Positions 34,064 through 42,911 of a DNA stretch of 64,000 bases are shown piece after piece. The notes under the pieces are model-generated. The model worked only from the letters and a program-made list of their open reading frames with translations, ran no database searches and was not told where the DNA came from. Made by a program: the position numbers and the translations under genes. The DNA comes from Polaromonas sp. AET17H-212. Lineage in GTDB: Bacteria; Pseudomonadota; Gammaproteobacteria; Burkholderiales; Burkholderiaceae_C. The stretch spans positions 28,114-92,113 of the forward strand of contig NZ_NBZW01000018.1 in NCBI RefSeq assembly GCF_002379085.1, given 5' to 3'. Each line of letters starts with the position of its first letter. Within the stretch, counting starts at the first letter, position 1.

Positions 34064-34993
34064 ATGGCCTTTTTTCTGGAAACACTTTTGGGCGGCCTGA
34101 TGGCCGGCATGTTGTATTCATTGGTCGCGCTCGGGTTTGTGCTGATCTTCAAGGCCTCCGGTGTCTTCAATTTCGCGCAAGGTGCCATGGTCTTGTTCGC
34201 TGCGCTGGCCATGGCCCGCTTCTCGCAATGGATTCCGCAGTGGACCGGCATGGAGAGCCTCCTGCTGGCCAACATCGCCGCTTTCGCGATTGCCGCTGTG
34301 ATCATGTTTGTCGTGGCCTGGTTCATCGAACGCCTGGTGCTGCGGCACCTGGTCAACCAGGAGGGCGCGACGCTGCTGATGGCCACCCTCGGCATTGCCT
34401 ATTTCATGGAAGGCCTGGGACAGACGATTTTTGGCGGCAACATCTACAAGATCGACATCGGCATGCCGAAAGACCCGGTCTTCGTGCTGGACTCGGTGTT
34501 CCCGGGTGGCATCCTGATCAACAAGGAAGACCTGTACGCCGCGCTGATCGCCGCCGTGCTGGTGGCCGCGCTGAGCTTGTTTTTCCAGAAAACTTCCACT
34601 GGCCGGGCCCTGCGCGCCGTGGCCGACGACCACCAGGCGGCACAGTCCATCGGCATTCCGCTGAACCGCATCTGGGTCATCGTCTGGTGCGTGGCCGGCG
34701 TGGTGGCCCTGGTGGCCGGCATGATCTGGGGCAGCAAGCTCGGCGTGCAGTTTTCGCTGGCCACCGTGGCCTTGCGCGCCCTGCCCGTGGTGATCCTGGG
34801 TGGCCTGACCTCCGTGCCCGGCGCCATCATTGGCGGCCTGATCATCGGCGTCGGCGAAAAACTCTCCGAGGTCTATCTTGGCCCGTTTGTGGGCGGTGGC
34901 ATCGAGATCTGGTTTGCCTACGTGCTGGCCCTCGGTTTCCTGCTGTTCCGGCCGCAAGGCCTGTTCGGTGAAAAAATAATCGATCGCGTATGA
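34064..34993 (+). CDS. LivH-type ABC transporter permease
   Basis: A 309-residue membrane permease with about eight helices, beginning MAFFLETLLGGLMAGMLYSL and carrying the LivH signature GFVLIFKASGVFNFAQG. The EAA-like cytoplasmic loop ALRAVADDHQAAQSIGIPLNRI contacts the ATPases. The start ATG at 34064 excludes 23 residues that translate the repeat-like spacer. Its stop codon lies inside a 10-bp hairpin (34982-35004). Confidence 0.93.
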   Translation: MAFFLETLLGGLMAGMLYSLVALGFVLIFKASGVFNFAQGAMVLFAALAMARFSQWIPQWTGMESLLLANIAAFAIAAVIMFVVAWFIERLVLRHLVNQEGATLLMATLGIAYFMEGLGQTIFGGNIYKIDIGMPKDPVFVLDSVFPGGILINKEDLYAALIAAVLVAALSLFFQKTSTGRALRAVADDHQAAQSIGIPLNRIWVIVWCVAGVVALVAGMIWGSKLGVQFSLATVALRALPVVILGGLTSVPGAIIGGLIIGVGEKLSEVYLGPFVGGGIEIWFAYVLALGFLLFRPQGLFGEKIIDRV

Positions 34994-35079
34994 AATACGC
35001 GATCAACACGCTTGCGGGTTCTTCGCCGGATACGGCGAAGGATTATTTTTCAGCGAAGACTCACTTTGCGCAGCAAAGT
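34982..35079 (+). repeat. Three consecutive hairpins between livH and livM
   Basis: Perfect stems are GATCGCGTAT-GAA-ATACGCGATC (34982-35004, spanning the livH stop), CTTCGCCG-GATA-CGGCGAAG (35021-35040, followed by GGATTATTTTT) and ACTTTGC-GCA-GCAAAGT (35063-35079). The second with its T-run looks like an intrinsic terminator or attenuator. The group may protect or partly terminate the livH message. Confidence 0.8.
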
Positions 35080-35124
35080 TAAGCGAAGCGCGTCGCAGCT
35101 AAAAGATCAACGAGATACCCAAAT

Positions 35125-36201
35125 ATGTTCTACAGAGAAAACGGCCAATTCAAAACCAGCTACCGGGCAGACCAGCAGATCTTCCCCATCCTGCAGGACC
35201 GCGTTGCCATCGCGCTGTTGCTGGCCATTGCTTTCGTGGCCGTCCCCATGCTGGCCAGCGACTACCTGTTTCGCGCCATCCTGATTCCCTTCGTGATCAT
35301 GTCGCTGGCTGCGCTCGGCGTGAACATCCTGGTCGGCTACTGCGGCCAGATCTCGCTGGGATCCGGCGCCTTCATGGCCGTCGGCGCCTACGGTGCCTAC
35401 AACTTCTTTGTGCGTATCCCCGGGATGCCGCTGATTCCGGCGCTGATTCTGGGCGGCCTGTGCGCGACCTTCTTCGGCATCCTGTTCGGCCTGCCCAGCC
35501 TGCGCGTCAAGGGCCTGTACCTTGCGGTGGCCACGCTGGCCGCGCAGTTTTTTGCCGACTGGATGTTTTTGCGCATCAAGTGGTTCACGCTGGACACCCC
35601 GTCGGGCTCGGTGTCGGTGTCCAACCTGCAGGTGTTCGGCTTTCCCATCGAGAGCTCGGTGAGCCGCTACCTGCTCTGCCTGAGCGTGCTGGCGATCATG
35701 GCCCTGCTGGCCAAGAACCTGGTGCGCAGCGCGATCGGTCGCGAATGGATGGCCATCCGCGACATGGATGTGGCGGCCGCCGTTATCGGCATCCGGCCCA
35801 TGTACGCCAAGCTCAGCGCCTTTGCCGTCAGCTCCTTCATCATTGGCGTGGCTGGCGCGCTGTGGGCCTTTGTCTACCTCGGCGCCTGGGAACCAGCGGC
35901 CTTTTCTGTCGACCAGTCGTTTCGCCTGCTGTTCATGGTCATCATCGGCGGCCTCGGCTCCATCATGGGCAGCTTCTTCGGCGCGGCCTTCATCGTGGTG
36001 CTGCCGATCGCGCTGAACCAGTTCCTGCCGGTGTTCGCGGGCCTGTTTGGCATCGAGATTTCCACCGCCGGCGTGTCGCATGCAGAACTGATGATTTTCG
36101 GCGGCCTGATCGTCTGGTTCCTGATCGTGGAGCCGCACGGCCTGGCCAAACTCTGGTCGGTCGGCAAGCAGAAAATGCGGCTCTGGCCGTTCCCGCACTG
36201 A
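35125..36201 (+). CDS. LivM-type ABC transporter permease
   Basis: A 358-residue permease with about ten helices. Landmarks: LGVNILVGYCGQISLGSGAFMAVGAYGAY, LPSLRVKGLYLAVATLAAQFF and the EAA-like AIRDMDVAAAVIGIRPMYAK. It forms the channel with the LivH-type protein. A hydrophilic N-terminus of about 30 residues precedes the first helix. The gene lies 131 bp after livH behind three hairpins. Confidence 0.93.
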   Translation: MFYRENGQFKTSYRADQQIFPILQDRVAIALLLAIAFVAVPMLASDYLFRAILIPFVIMSLAALGVNILVGYCGQISLGSGAFMAVGAYGAYNFFVRIPGMPLIPALILGGLCATFFGILFGLPSLRVKGLYLAVATLAAQFFADWMFLRIKWFTLDTPSGSVSVSNLQVFGFPIESSVSRYLLCLSVLAIMALLAKNLVRSAIGREWMAIRDMDVAAAVIGIRPMYAKLSAFAVSSFIIGVAGALWAFVYLGAWEPAAFSVDQSFRLLFMVIIGGLGSIMGSFFGAAFIVVLPIALNQFLPVFAGLFGIEISTAGVSHAELMIFGGLIVWFLIVEPHGLAKLWSVGKQKMRLWPFPH

Positions 36202-36204
36202 GCC

Positions 36205-36234
36205 GGCATCAGGGGGCATCAGGGGGCATCAGGG
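36205..36234 (+). repeat. Three tandem copies of a 10-bp unit
   Basis: GGCATCAGGG is repeated exactly three times just after the livM stop. The unit number could vary by slippage. The rest of this 132-bp spacer is AT-richer, with a TTGACC and a T-tract, and ends in an AGGAGA ribosome site for the next gene; a promoter there is possible. Confidence 0.85.
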
Positions 36235-36333
36235 TTAAGGATTACTGGGAACCACCGATGTGTTTTGCTTGATTTGACCGTTTACTGGGGTGTCAGTTTT
36301 TTTGGGTGTATTTTTAATTTCTAGGAGACAACA

Positions 36334-37662
36334 ATGACAGTTCGCAACTTGATATTGGCAGCGGCAGTCCTTGCCACTGGCGCATCGTCCGTCGTGACGA
36401 CCAGCGCATTCGCTCAGGCCAAGGAGCAGTTCATTCCGGTGCTGTCCTACCGCACCGGCCCCTACGGACCGAACGGCGCGCCCTGGGCCAACGGCTATGT
36501 CGACTACCTCAAGCTGACCAACGCGCGCGGCGGCATCAACGGCGTGAAGATTTCCTTCGAGGAATGCGAGACCGGCTACGACACCGCACGCAGCGTGGAA
36601 TGTTATGAACGGCTCAAGGGCAAGGGCGCCGCCCTGGTGCAACCGCTGTCCACCGGCGCCACCTTTGCGCTGACCGAGAAGGCACCGATCGACAAGATCC
36701 CCGTGGTCACCATCGGCTACGGCCGCAGCGAAAGCGCGGACGGCACGGTGTTCAAGTGGAATTTCCCCATCGCAGGTACCTACTGGGTGGCCGCTGACGC
36801 CATCCTGCAGGCCATTGCCAAGAAAGAAGGCGGCTTTGACAAGCTCAAGGGCAAGCGCATCGCGCTGGTCTATCACGACAGTCCTTATGGCAAGGAGCCC
36901 ATTCCCCTGATGCAGGAACGCGCGGCCATGCACGGTTTCAATCTGCAGCTGCTGCCGGTCACCGCACCGGGCGTGGAGCAGAAAGCCACCTGGCTGCAGA
37001 TCCGCCAGTCCCGCCCCGATTACGTGGCACTGTGGGGCTGGGGCGTGATGAACTCCACCGCCATCAAGGAAGCCCAGGCCACCGGCTACCCGCGCGAGAA
37101 GATGTACGGCGTGTGGTGGGCAGGCGCGGAGCCTGATGTGAAAGACGTGGCCGACGGCGCCAAGGGTTACAACGCGGTAACCATGCAGCACGGTGCCGAA
37201 CCCAACTCCAAGGTCGTCAAGGACATCCTGTCCATGGTGCATGCCAAGGGCCAGGGCACAGGTCCCAAGGACGAAGTTGGCCAGGTGCTTTACATGCGCG
37301 GCGCCATGAGCGCCATGCTGGGCCTCGAAGGCATTCGCTCCGCCCAGGAACGTTTCGGCAAAGGCAAGGTCATGACCGGTGAGCAGGTCCGCTGGGGCCT
37401 GGAAAACCTGAACCTGACACAGGCCAAGCTCGACGGGCTGGGTTTCGCCGGCGTGATGCGTCCGATCAGCACCTCGTGCACGGACCACATGGGCGCCTCC
37501 TGGGCCCGTATCCACACGTGGGACGGCAAAGGCTGGAAGTTCACGTCAGACTGGCTGCAGGCGGATGATCAGATCATCAAGCCGCTGGTCAAGGCCACCG
37601 CTGCCAAGTACGCCGCCGAGAAAAAACTCACGGCACGCACCCCGGCAGACTGCCAGTCCTGA
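36334..37662 (+). CDS. ABC transporter substrate-binding protein, LIV/aromatic type (second)
   Basis: A 442-residue periplasmic binding protein with a Sec leader ending at AFAQA. The mature part starts KEQFIPVLSYRTGPYGPNGA; this YRTGPY variant is typical of binding proteins in aromatic-acid LIV-type operons. Others: FEECETGYDTARSVECYERL with paired cysteines, IALVYHDSPYGKEPI and DYVALWGWGVMN. It lies between livM and livF, so it is the operon's own binding protein. The 29835 gene may provide a second ligand range. Confidence 0.93.
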   Translation: MTVRNLILAAAVLATGASSVVTTSAFAQAKEQFIPVLSYRTGPYGPNGAPWANGYVDYLKLTNARGGINGVKISFEECETGYDTARSVECYERLKGKGAALVQPLSTGATFALTEKAPIDKIPVVTIGYGRSESADGTVFKWNFPIAGTYWVAADAILQAIAKKEGGFDKLKGKRIALVYHDSPYGKEPIPLMQERAAMHGFNLQLLPVTAPGVEQKATWLQIRQSRPDYVALWGWGVMNSTAIKEAQATGYPREKMYGVWWAGAEPDVKDVADGAKGYNAVTMQHGAEPNSKVVKDILSMVHAKGQGTGPKDEVGQVLYMRGAMSAMLGLEGIRSAQERFGKGKVMTGEQVRWGLENLNLTQAKLDGLGFAGVMRPISTSCTDHMGASWARIHTWDGKGWKFTSDWLQADDQIIKPLVKATAAKYAAEKKLTARTPADCQS

Positions 37663-37677
37663 TTTTTCAGGCCAATA

Positions 37678-37720
37678 CCCCTCCCGCCCGTCGGGAGGGG
37701 GCGCGGCTCCCGAGAGCCGC
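37678..37720 (+). repeat. Double hairpin between binding-protein and LivF genes
   Basis: Two perfect stems, CCCCTCCCG-CCCGT-CGGGAGGGG (37678-37700) and GCGGCTC-CCGA-GAGCCGC (37703-37720), follow the binding-protein stop by 16 bp. No T-run follows, so they look like an mRNA 3-prime stabiliser that would raise binding-protein yield relative to downstream genes. Confidence 0.75.
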
Positions 37721-37788
37721 CAAACGCCAGCGCTTCAAGCCCCTGTTGCAGCGCTGCCGTTTGGACAGCAACAAGCAGAAACATTCTT

Positions 37789-38610
37789 ATGGAAAAACCT
37801 GACACCGCCAGCAATATCGTCCTGAACGTCAATGGCATCGAGGTCATTTACAACCACGTGATCCTGGTGCTCAAGGGCGTGTCCCTGCAGGTGCCGCAGG
37901 GCCGCATCGTGGCCATCCTGGGCGGCAATGGCGCCGGCAAGACCACGACCCTGCGGGCCATCTCCAACCTGCTGCAGGGCGAACGCGGCGCGGTCACCAA
38001 GGGCTCGATCGAGCTGCGCGGCGAACGCATCGAAAACCTGTCGCCGGCTGACCTGGTGCAACGCGGCGTGGTGCAGGTCATGGAGGGCCGGCACTGCTTC
38101 GCCCATCTGACGATCGAGGAAAACCTGCTGACCGGCGCCTACACGCTCAAAAGCAAGGCCGAAGTGGCGGCCAACCTCGAGAAGGTTTACAACTATTTCC
38201 CGCGCCTGAAAACCCGGCGCACCTCGCAGGCGGCCTACACCTCGGGCGGCGAGCAGCAGATGTGCGCCATCGGCCGCGCGCTGATGGCCAGCCCCACCAT
38301 GGTGCTGCTCGACGAGCCCTCGATGGGCCTGGCGCCGCAGATCGTCGAGGAGGTCTTCAACATCGTGAAAGACCTCAACCAGAAGGAAAAAGTGACCTTC
38401 CTGCTGGCCGAGCAGAACACCAACATGGCCCTGAAATACGCCGACTACGGCTACATCATGGAAAGCGGTCGCATCGTGATGGACGGCCAGGCCAGTGACC
38501 TGGCCAACAACGAAGACGTCAAGGAGTTTTACCTGGGCGTTGGCGGCGGCGAACGCAAGAGCTTCAAGGACGTCAAGAGTTACAAGCGCCGCAAGCGCTG
38601 GTTGGCATGA
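37789..38610 (+). CDS. LivF-type ABC transporter ATP-binding protein
   Basis: A 273-residue ATPase: Walker A GGNGAGKTTTLRAI, signature YTSGGEQQMCAIGRAL, Walker B MVLLDEPSMGL and LLAEQNTNMAL. The C-terminal 35 residues (GVGGGERKSFKDVKSYKRRK) extend past the usual LivF end with a basic tail, common in aromatic-acid operons. It pairs with the LivG-type subunit. Followed by a 213-bp hairpin-rich spacer before the PaaK-like gene. Confidence 0.93.
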   Translation: MEKPDTASNIVLNVNGIEVIYNHVILVLKGVSLQVPQGRIVAILGGNGAGKTTTLRAISNLLQGERGAVTKGSIELRGERIENLSPADLVQRGVVQVMEGRHCFAHLTIEENLLTGAYTLKSKAEVAANLEKVYNYFPRLKTRRTSQAAYTSGGEQQMCAIGRALMASPTMVLLDEPSMGLAPQIVEEVFNIVKDLNQKEKVTFLLAEQNTNMALKYADYGYIMESGRIVMDGQASDLANNEDVKEFYLGVGGGERKSFKDVKSYKRRKRWLA

Positions 38611-38790
38611 AGCCCCCACGGTTGCTCACTGCGTGTAGCGCCCGAGGCCTTGCAGGCCGCGGCTTGCGAGACGCTTCGCCCCTGTCGCCTGTCCAAAGCT
38701 GCGCAAGCAGCTTTGGAGCCGCAGGCTCCAGCCCCGCGGGGGCGCTGCGCCTGCGGTCCGGCAAAGCCGGTCCCGCGGCCCCTGCTGGTA
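38611..38790 (+). repeat. Hairpin-rich intergenic element (split member of repeat family)
   Basis: Starts with GCCCCCACGGTTGCTCACTG and ends with GGGGGCGCTGCGCCTGCGGT then CCGGCAAAGCCGG and CGCGGCCCCTGCTGG, as in the 40074 and 44168 copies. Between head and tail about 80 bp is inserted with its own stems: GGCCT-TGC-AGGCC (38646), CCAAAGCTGC-GCAA-GCAGCTTTGG (38693-38716, GNRA loop) and GGAGCC-GCA-GGCTCC (38715-38729). No coding potential. Confidence 0.8.
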
Positions 38791-38823
38791 AAGAGGGGAG
38801 CCCAACGCTCCCTCGGAGATCTT

Positions 38824-40071
38824 ATGACTGAGTATTACGACGCGCTGGAAACACGGGACCCGGCCGCCCGCGAGACCCAGCTGATGGCGGCACTGCCGGT
38901 GCAGGTGGCGCACGCGCAAAAGGCGGCGCCGGCCTTTGGCGCCATTCTGGCGGGGCTGCAAGCCAGGGACGTCATGTCGCGCCAAGCGCTGGCACGGCTG
39001 CCGGTCACACGCAAGCACGAGCTGCAGGCACGCCAGCAGGCGGCTCGCGGCACCGACGTGTTTGGCGGCTTTTCCACGCTGCTGCGCGGCCCGAAGATGC
39101 CGCGCATTTTTTCATCCCCCGGCCCGATCTACGAGCCCGAGGGTACCGCCCCGGACTACTGGCGTGCCGCCCGCGCCCTGTTCGCCGCAGGTTTTCGTGC
39201 CGGCGACCTGGCCCACAACGCGTTCAGCTACCACATGACGCCGGGTGCCTTCATCATGGAATCCGGTGCGCATGCGATCGGCTGCAGCGTTTTTCCGGCC
39301 GGGGTGGGACAGACCGAGCAGCAGCTCCAGGCGATCGCCGAACTCCGGCCCGAGGCCTACATGGGAACACCCAGCTTCCTGCGCATCCTGGTCGAGAAAG
39401 CGCTTGAGACCGGCAGCGACATTTCCAGCCTGCGCAAGGGCCTGACCGGTGGCGAGGCGCTTCCGCCCAGCCTGCGCGACTGGTTTGCCGGGCACGGCCT
39501 GGCGGTTTACCAGAGCTACGCCACCGCCGACCTGGGGCTGATCGCCTACGAAACGTCCGCGCGCGAAGGCCTGGTGCTGGACGAAGGCGTGATTGTGGAA
39601 ATTGTCCGCCCCGGCACAGGCGAGCCGGTGCCTGAGGGCGAGGTCGGCGAACTGGTGGTCACCACGCTGAACCCGGACTACCCGCTGATCCGCTTTGGCA
39701 CAGGCGACCTCTCGGCAATACTGCCGGGCGCCTGTCCGACCGGGCGAACCAACACCCGGATCAAGGGCTGGATGGGCCGGGCCGACCAGACCACGAAAAT
39801 CCGGGGCATGTTTGTACACCCCGGCCAGGTGGCCGACATCACCCGGCGTTTTCCGGAGGTGCTCAAGGCGCGCCTGGTCGTCACCGGCGAGATGGCCAGC
39901 GACAGCATGACGCTCAAGGTGGAAGCCTCCGCCATGCCGCAGGGGCTGGAAAGCCGGATCAGCGAGGCGATCCGCGATGTGACCAAGCTGCGCGGTAATG
40001 TCGAGTTGATGGCGCCGGGCAGCCTGCCCAACGACGGCAAGGTCATCGAGGACGCCCGAAGTTACAAGTAG
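38824..40071 (+). CDS. PaaK-like (phenylacetate-CoA ligase family) protein with degenerate P-loop
   Basis: A 415-residue protein of the PaaK branch of adenylate-forming enzymes, recognised from its length and from TGGEALPPSLRDWF, YQSYATADLGLIAYE, PLIRFGTGDLSAI, KIRGMFVHPGQV and the C-terminal SYKLRGNVE-like end. The P-loop that normally reads SSGTTGxP is replaced by FSSPGPIYEPEG, lacking the Gly/Thr cluster that grips ATP phosphates. It may have altered nucleotide use or act on a pre-formed adenylate. The start ATG at 38824 follows a GGAGA site. Probably co-expressed with the importer. Confidence 0.8.
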   Translation: MTEYYDALETRDPAARETQLMAALPVQVAHAQKAAPAFGAILAGLQARDVMSRQALARLPVTRKHELQARQQAARGTDVFGGFSTLLRGPKMPRIFSSPGPIYEPEGTAPDYWRAARALFAAGFRAGDLAHNAFSYHMTPGAFIMESGAHAIGCSVFPAGVGQTEQQLQAIAELRPEAYMGTPSFLRILVEKALETGSDISSLRKGLTGGEALPPSLRDWFAGHGLAVYQSYATADLGLIAYETSAREGLVLDEGVIVEIVRPGTGEPVPEGEVGELVVTTLNPDYPLIRFGTGDLSAILPGACPTGRTNTRIKGWMGRADQTTKIRGMFVHPGQVADITRRFPEVLKARLVVTGEMASDSMTLKVEASAMPQGLESRISEAIRDVTKLRGNVELMAPGSLPNDGKVIEDARSYK

Positions 40072-40073
40072 GG

Positions 40074-40168
40074 CCCCCACGTTCGCGCACTGCGTGTCGC
40101 TCTCTGCCCCCCGAGGGGGCGCTGCGCCTGCGGGCCGGCGGAGCCGGACCCGCGGCCCCTGCTGGTAG
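40074..40168 (+). repeat. Intergenic repeat, copy 1 of a tandem pair
   Basis: About 95 bp starting CCCCCACGTTCGCGCACTGC, then CCCCCCGAGGGGGCGCTGCG, GCGGGCCGGC-GGA-GCCGGACCCGC and GCGGCCCCTGCTGG. Two stems form (CCCCC/GGGGG; GCGGG-CCGGC/GCCGG-CCCGC). It begins 2 bp after the PaaK-like stop. Confidence 0.9.
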
Positions 40169-40175
40169 AGAAAAA

Positions 40176-40268
40176 CCACCCACGCTCGCGCACTGCGTGT
40201 CGCTCTCTGCCCCCCGAGGGGGTGCTGCGCCTGCGGTCCGGCCAAGCCGGTTCCGCAGCCTTGGCTGG
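40176..40268 (+). repeat. Intergenic repeat, copy 2 of a tandem pair
   Basis: Starts 103 bp after copy 1 in the same orientation, with the same head (CACGCTCGCGCACTGCGTGT) and CCCCCCGAGGGGGTGC core. The second stem changes on both arms, to GCGGTCCGGC-CAA-GCCGGTTCCGC, keeping GCGG/CCGC pairing. The remaining 116 bp to the next gene hold no ORF and end in a GGAGA ribosome site. Confidence 0.88.
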
Positions 40269-40384
40269 TTGCGCATACGGCACGGCTCCCGGGGGGCTGA
40301 GTGCTTGTCCTTACGTAGTTTCCGCGATGACGGCGGCGCCTGTGGCCCCTACACTGAAGCCATTCAAATCAACGGAGATACTTG

Positions 40385-41368
40385 ATGAAACGCCTGCTAG
40401 TCCTCGCCGCAGCCGCGACGGCGCTGTTCGCCAACGCCCAGACCTATCCCAGCTCCAAACCGGTTGCCATCGTGGTTCCTTTTGCAGCGGGCGGTCCGAC
40501 CGACCGCGTGGCACGCGACTTGGCCGAGGCCATGCGCAAAAACATGCCCGGCGCCAACTTTGTCGTGGAAAACGTCAACGGCGCCGGCGGCACGATTGCT
40601 GCCACCAAGGTCGCCAAGGCCAACCCGGACGGCTACACGCTGCTGCTGCATCACATCGGCATGGCCTCCGCCCCCGCGCTGTACCGCAAGCTGCAATACA
40701 AGCCGCTGGAGGACTTCGAGTACCTGGGCATGATCAATGAAGTGCCGATGACGCTGATTGGCAAGCCCCAGTTGCCAGCCAACACCTACCGTGACTTCGA
40801 GAACTACATCAAGGCCAATGCCGGCAAGCTCAACATTGCCCATGCCGGCCTGGGTTCAGCCTCGCACCTGTGCGGCCTGATGTGGCAGGCGGCGATCAAC
40901 GCCAAGGAAGCCATGACCACCATTCCGTTCGGCGGTACCGGCCCGGCGATGAATGCGCTGGTCGGCGGCCAGGTCGACCTGATGTGCGACCAGACCACCA
41001 ACACCACCGGCCAGATCGAGGCCGGCCGCGTCAAGGCTTTTGCCGTGACCACGGCTAAGCCCCTGTCCTCGCACAAGCTGCTCAAGGACTACCCGTCCCT
41101 GCAGGACATGGGCCTGAAAGGCTTCAACCTGACCATCTGGCACGGCCTGTATGCCCCCAAGGGCACGCCCCCGGCCATCCAGGCACAGCTGAACACGGCG
41201 CTCAAACTCGCGCTGAAAGACCCCGACTTCATCAAGAAGCAGGAAGGCCTGGGCGCGATCGTTGTAACCGACAAACGCGTGGAACCGGCGGCACACAAGG
41301 CCTTTGTGGCCAGCGAAATCGCCAAACTCAAGCCGGTGATTGAAGCCGCCAAACAGTTCGCCGACTAA
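40385..41368 (+). CDS. Bug/TctC-family substrate-binding protein (third)
   Basis: A 327-residue exported binding protein. Leader MKRLLVLAAAATALFANAQ; mature YPSSKPVAIVVPFAAGGPTD, ENVNGAGGTIAATKVAKANPDGYTLL, and GGTGPAMNALVGGQVDLMCD. The ATG at 40385 is used; a TTG one codon earlier is in frame. The ligand pocket is probably for a carboxylate. Its own terminator follows at 41384, so it is a separate unit from the next two genes. The leader CTTACGTAGTTTCCGCGATG (40312) loosely resembles CTTACCCGGAAATTGTCGTC (31091) before the CoA ligase. Confidence 0.92.
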   Translation: MKRLLVLAAAATALFANAQTYPSSKPVAIVVPFAAGGPTDRVARDLAEAMRKNMPGANFVVENVNGAGGTIAATKVAKANPDGYTLLLHHIGMASAPALYRKLQYKPLEDFEYLGMINEVPMTLIGKPQLPANTYRDFENYIKANAGKLNIAHAGLGSASHLCGLMWQAAINAKEAMTTIPFGGTGPAMNALVGGQVDLMCDQTTNTTGQIEAGRVKAFAVTTAKPLSSHKLLKDYPSLQDMGLKGFNLTIWHGLYAPKGTPPAIQAQLNTALKLALKDPDFIKKQEGLGAIVVTDKRVEPAAHKAFVASEIAKLKPVIEAAKQFAD

Positions 41369-41383
41369 ACACCCCCTCCATGG

Positions 41384-41419
41384 AAAGCCGCCCGGCGAAC
41401 AGCCCGGCGGCTTTTTTTT
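41384..41419 (+). terminator. Rho-independent terminator
   Basis: AAAGCCGCC and GGCGGCTTT pair around CGGCGAACAGCCC, followed by a run of eight T. It closes the third Bug gene. Confidence 0.88.
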
Positions 41420-41490
41420 GCCCGTCCAACGCCCGGTGCCCCGGGTTATCCCACTGACACGATGACCCCGACCAGCGGTACAAACGAGCC

Positions 41491-41871
41491 ATGCTCAAGC
41501 TACGCGTCATTGACTCCATCACCGAACTCGGTGCGGGAGACGAAGGCTGCATGGCTGTGAGCGGCTCCCATGGCGGTTTGAGTTCAGCACGTTACGCCCT
41601 CGCGGCGAGGCCCCTGCTGAGCGTCTTCAACGATGCCGGGGTCGGGAAAGAGCAGGCCGGCATTGCCGCGCTGGATTTCCTGCAGGCACGCAATCTTGCC
41701 GCCTGCACCGTTTCACACCTCAGCGCGCGCATAGGCGAGGCACAAAGCACCCTGGACGACGGCATCGTCAGTCACCTCAACGCCCTGGCCTTTGCCCAGG
41801 GCGTCCGTGTGAATGAACGATGCCACCAGGTCATTGACACCCTGCAATCACTCCAAAGGAAAACCCCATGA
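41491..41871 (+). CDS. Conserved small protein of unknown function linked to a Bug gene
   Basis: A 126-residue protein with no signal peptide. It contains [39 protein letters not shown] and [20 protein letters not shown], then [12 protein letters not shown]. The regular Gly/Ser/His-rich turns ([18 protein letters not shown]) look like an active or ligand site in an alpha/beta fold. I have the impression of a conserved family seen with tricarboxylate-binding genes but know no function. Its stop overlaps the next Bug gene by 4 bp (ATGA), so the two are translationally coupled. Confidence 0.75.
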   Translation: MLKLRVIDSITELGAGDEGCMAVSGSHGGLSSARYALAARPLLSVFNDAGVGKEQAGIAALDFLQARNLAACTVSHLSARIGEAQSTLDDGIVSHLNALAFAQGVRVNERCHQVIDTLQSLQRKTP

Positions 41872-42878
41872 ACCTCCACACTACCAACAGGCGCCGCCTG
41901 ATCCATGCCGCTTGCCTGGCCGCCCTGACGGGCGCCATGAGCATGCCGGCCGTCGCCCAAAGCGCCTGGCCGACCAAGCCGGTGCGCATCGTCGTGCCAT
42001 TTGCGCCGGGCGGCACCACCGACATCCTGGCCCGCGCCGTGGCGCCCGAGTTGACCAAGGCTTTCGGCCAGCCCTTCATCGTGGACAACCGGGCCGGTGC
42101 GGGCGGCAATGTCGGCGCCGACCTCGTGGCCAAATCCCCCGGGGATGGCTACACCCTGCTGATGGGCACGGTGGGCACCCATGGCATCAACAAGTCGCTG
42201 TACAGCAAGATGCCTTATGACCCGCAAAAGGACTTTGCGCCGATCACGCTGGTGGCCGGTGTGCCCAACGTGATGGTCATGAACGCCGAGAAGGCCGCCA
42301 AACTGGGCATCAACAACGTGGCTGATTTTGTCAAATACGCCAAGGCCCATCCCGGTCAGTTCAGCATGGCGTCAAGCGGCAACGGCACCTCGATTCACCT
42401 GGCCGGCGAACTGTTCAAGTCGCAGACCGGGATTTTCATGACGCACATCCCCTACCGCGGCTCCGGCCCGGCCCTGCTGGACCTGATAGGCGGCAACGTG
42501 GACGTCATGTTCGACAACCTGCCGTCGGCCATGCCACAGATCAAGGGCGGCAAGCTCAAGGCCTTTGCGGTCACCAGCGCCCAGCGCTCGACGGCCATGC
42601 CCGAGTTGCCCACGGTGGAGGAAGCCGGCAAGCTCAAGGGTTTTGAGGCCAGCAGCTGGTTTGGCCTGCTCGCACCGGCCGGCACGCCGCCCGACGTGGT
42701 CAACCGCATCCAGCAGGAAGTGGCCAAGGCCCTGGCCACACCGGCCATCAAGGAAAAAATGCTGGCCCAGGGCGCCATTCCGAGCGGCAACACCCCGCAG
42801 GAATTTGCCAAACTGATTGACGCTGAAATCGGCAAATGGGCGAAGGTCGTGAAGGCGTCTGGCGCGAAAGTCGACTAG
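41868..42878 (+). CDS. Bug/TctC-family substrate-binding protein (fourth)
   Basis: A 336-residue exported binding protein; the leader contains [20 protein letters not shown] and cleaves after VAQS or nearby. Family marks: [60 protein letters not shown] and the terminal VKASGAKVD. It is translationally coupled to the unknown 126-residue protein and followed by an inverted copy of the intergenic repeat. Confidence 0.92.
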   Translation: MNLHTTNRRRLIHAACLAALTGAMSMPAVAQSAWPTKPVRIVVPFAPGGTTDILARAVAPELTKAFGQPFIVDNRAGAGGNVGADLVAKSPGDGYTLLMGTVGTHGINKSLYSKMPYDPQKDFAPITLVAGVPNVMVMNAEKAAKLGINNVADFVKYAKAHPGQFSMASSGNGTSIHLAGELFKSQTGIFMTHIPYRGSGPALLDLIGGNVDVMFDNLPSAMPQIKGGKLKAFAVTSAQRSTAMPELPTVEEAGKLKGFEASSWFGLLAPAGTPPDVVNRIQQEVAKALATPAIKEKMLAQGAIPSGNTPQEFAKLIDAEIGKWAKVVKASGAKVD

Positions 42879-42911
42879 CGGTCTTGCGAGTGCCGCGAGC
42901 GGGTTTCTTTT

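Noticed and set aside
40072..40384. Small ORFs across the tandem repeats
   Set aside because: They translate hairpin repeats into Arg/Ala/Gly-rich peptides, begin without ribosome sites, and similar peptides arise at every repeat copy.
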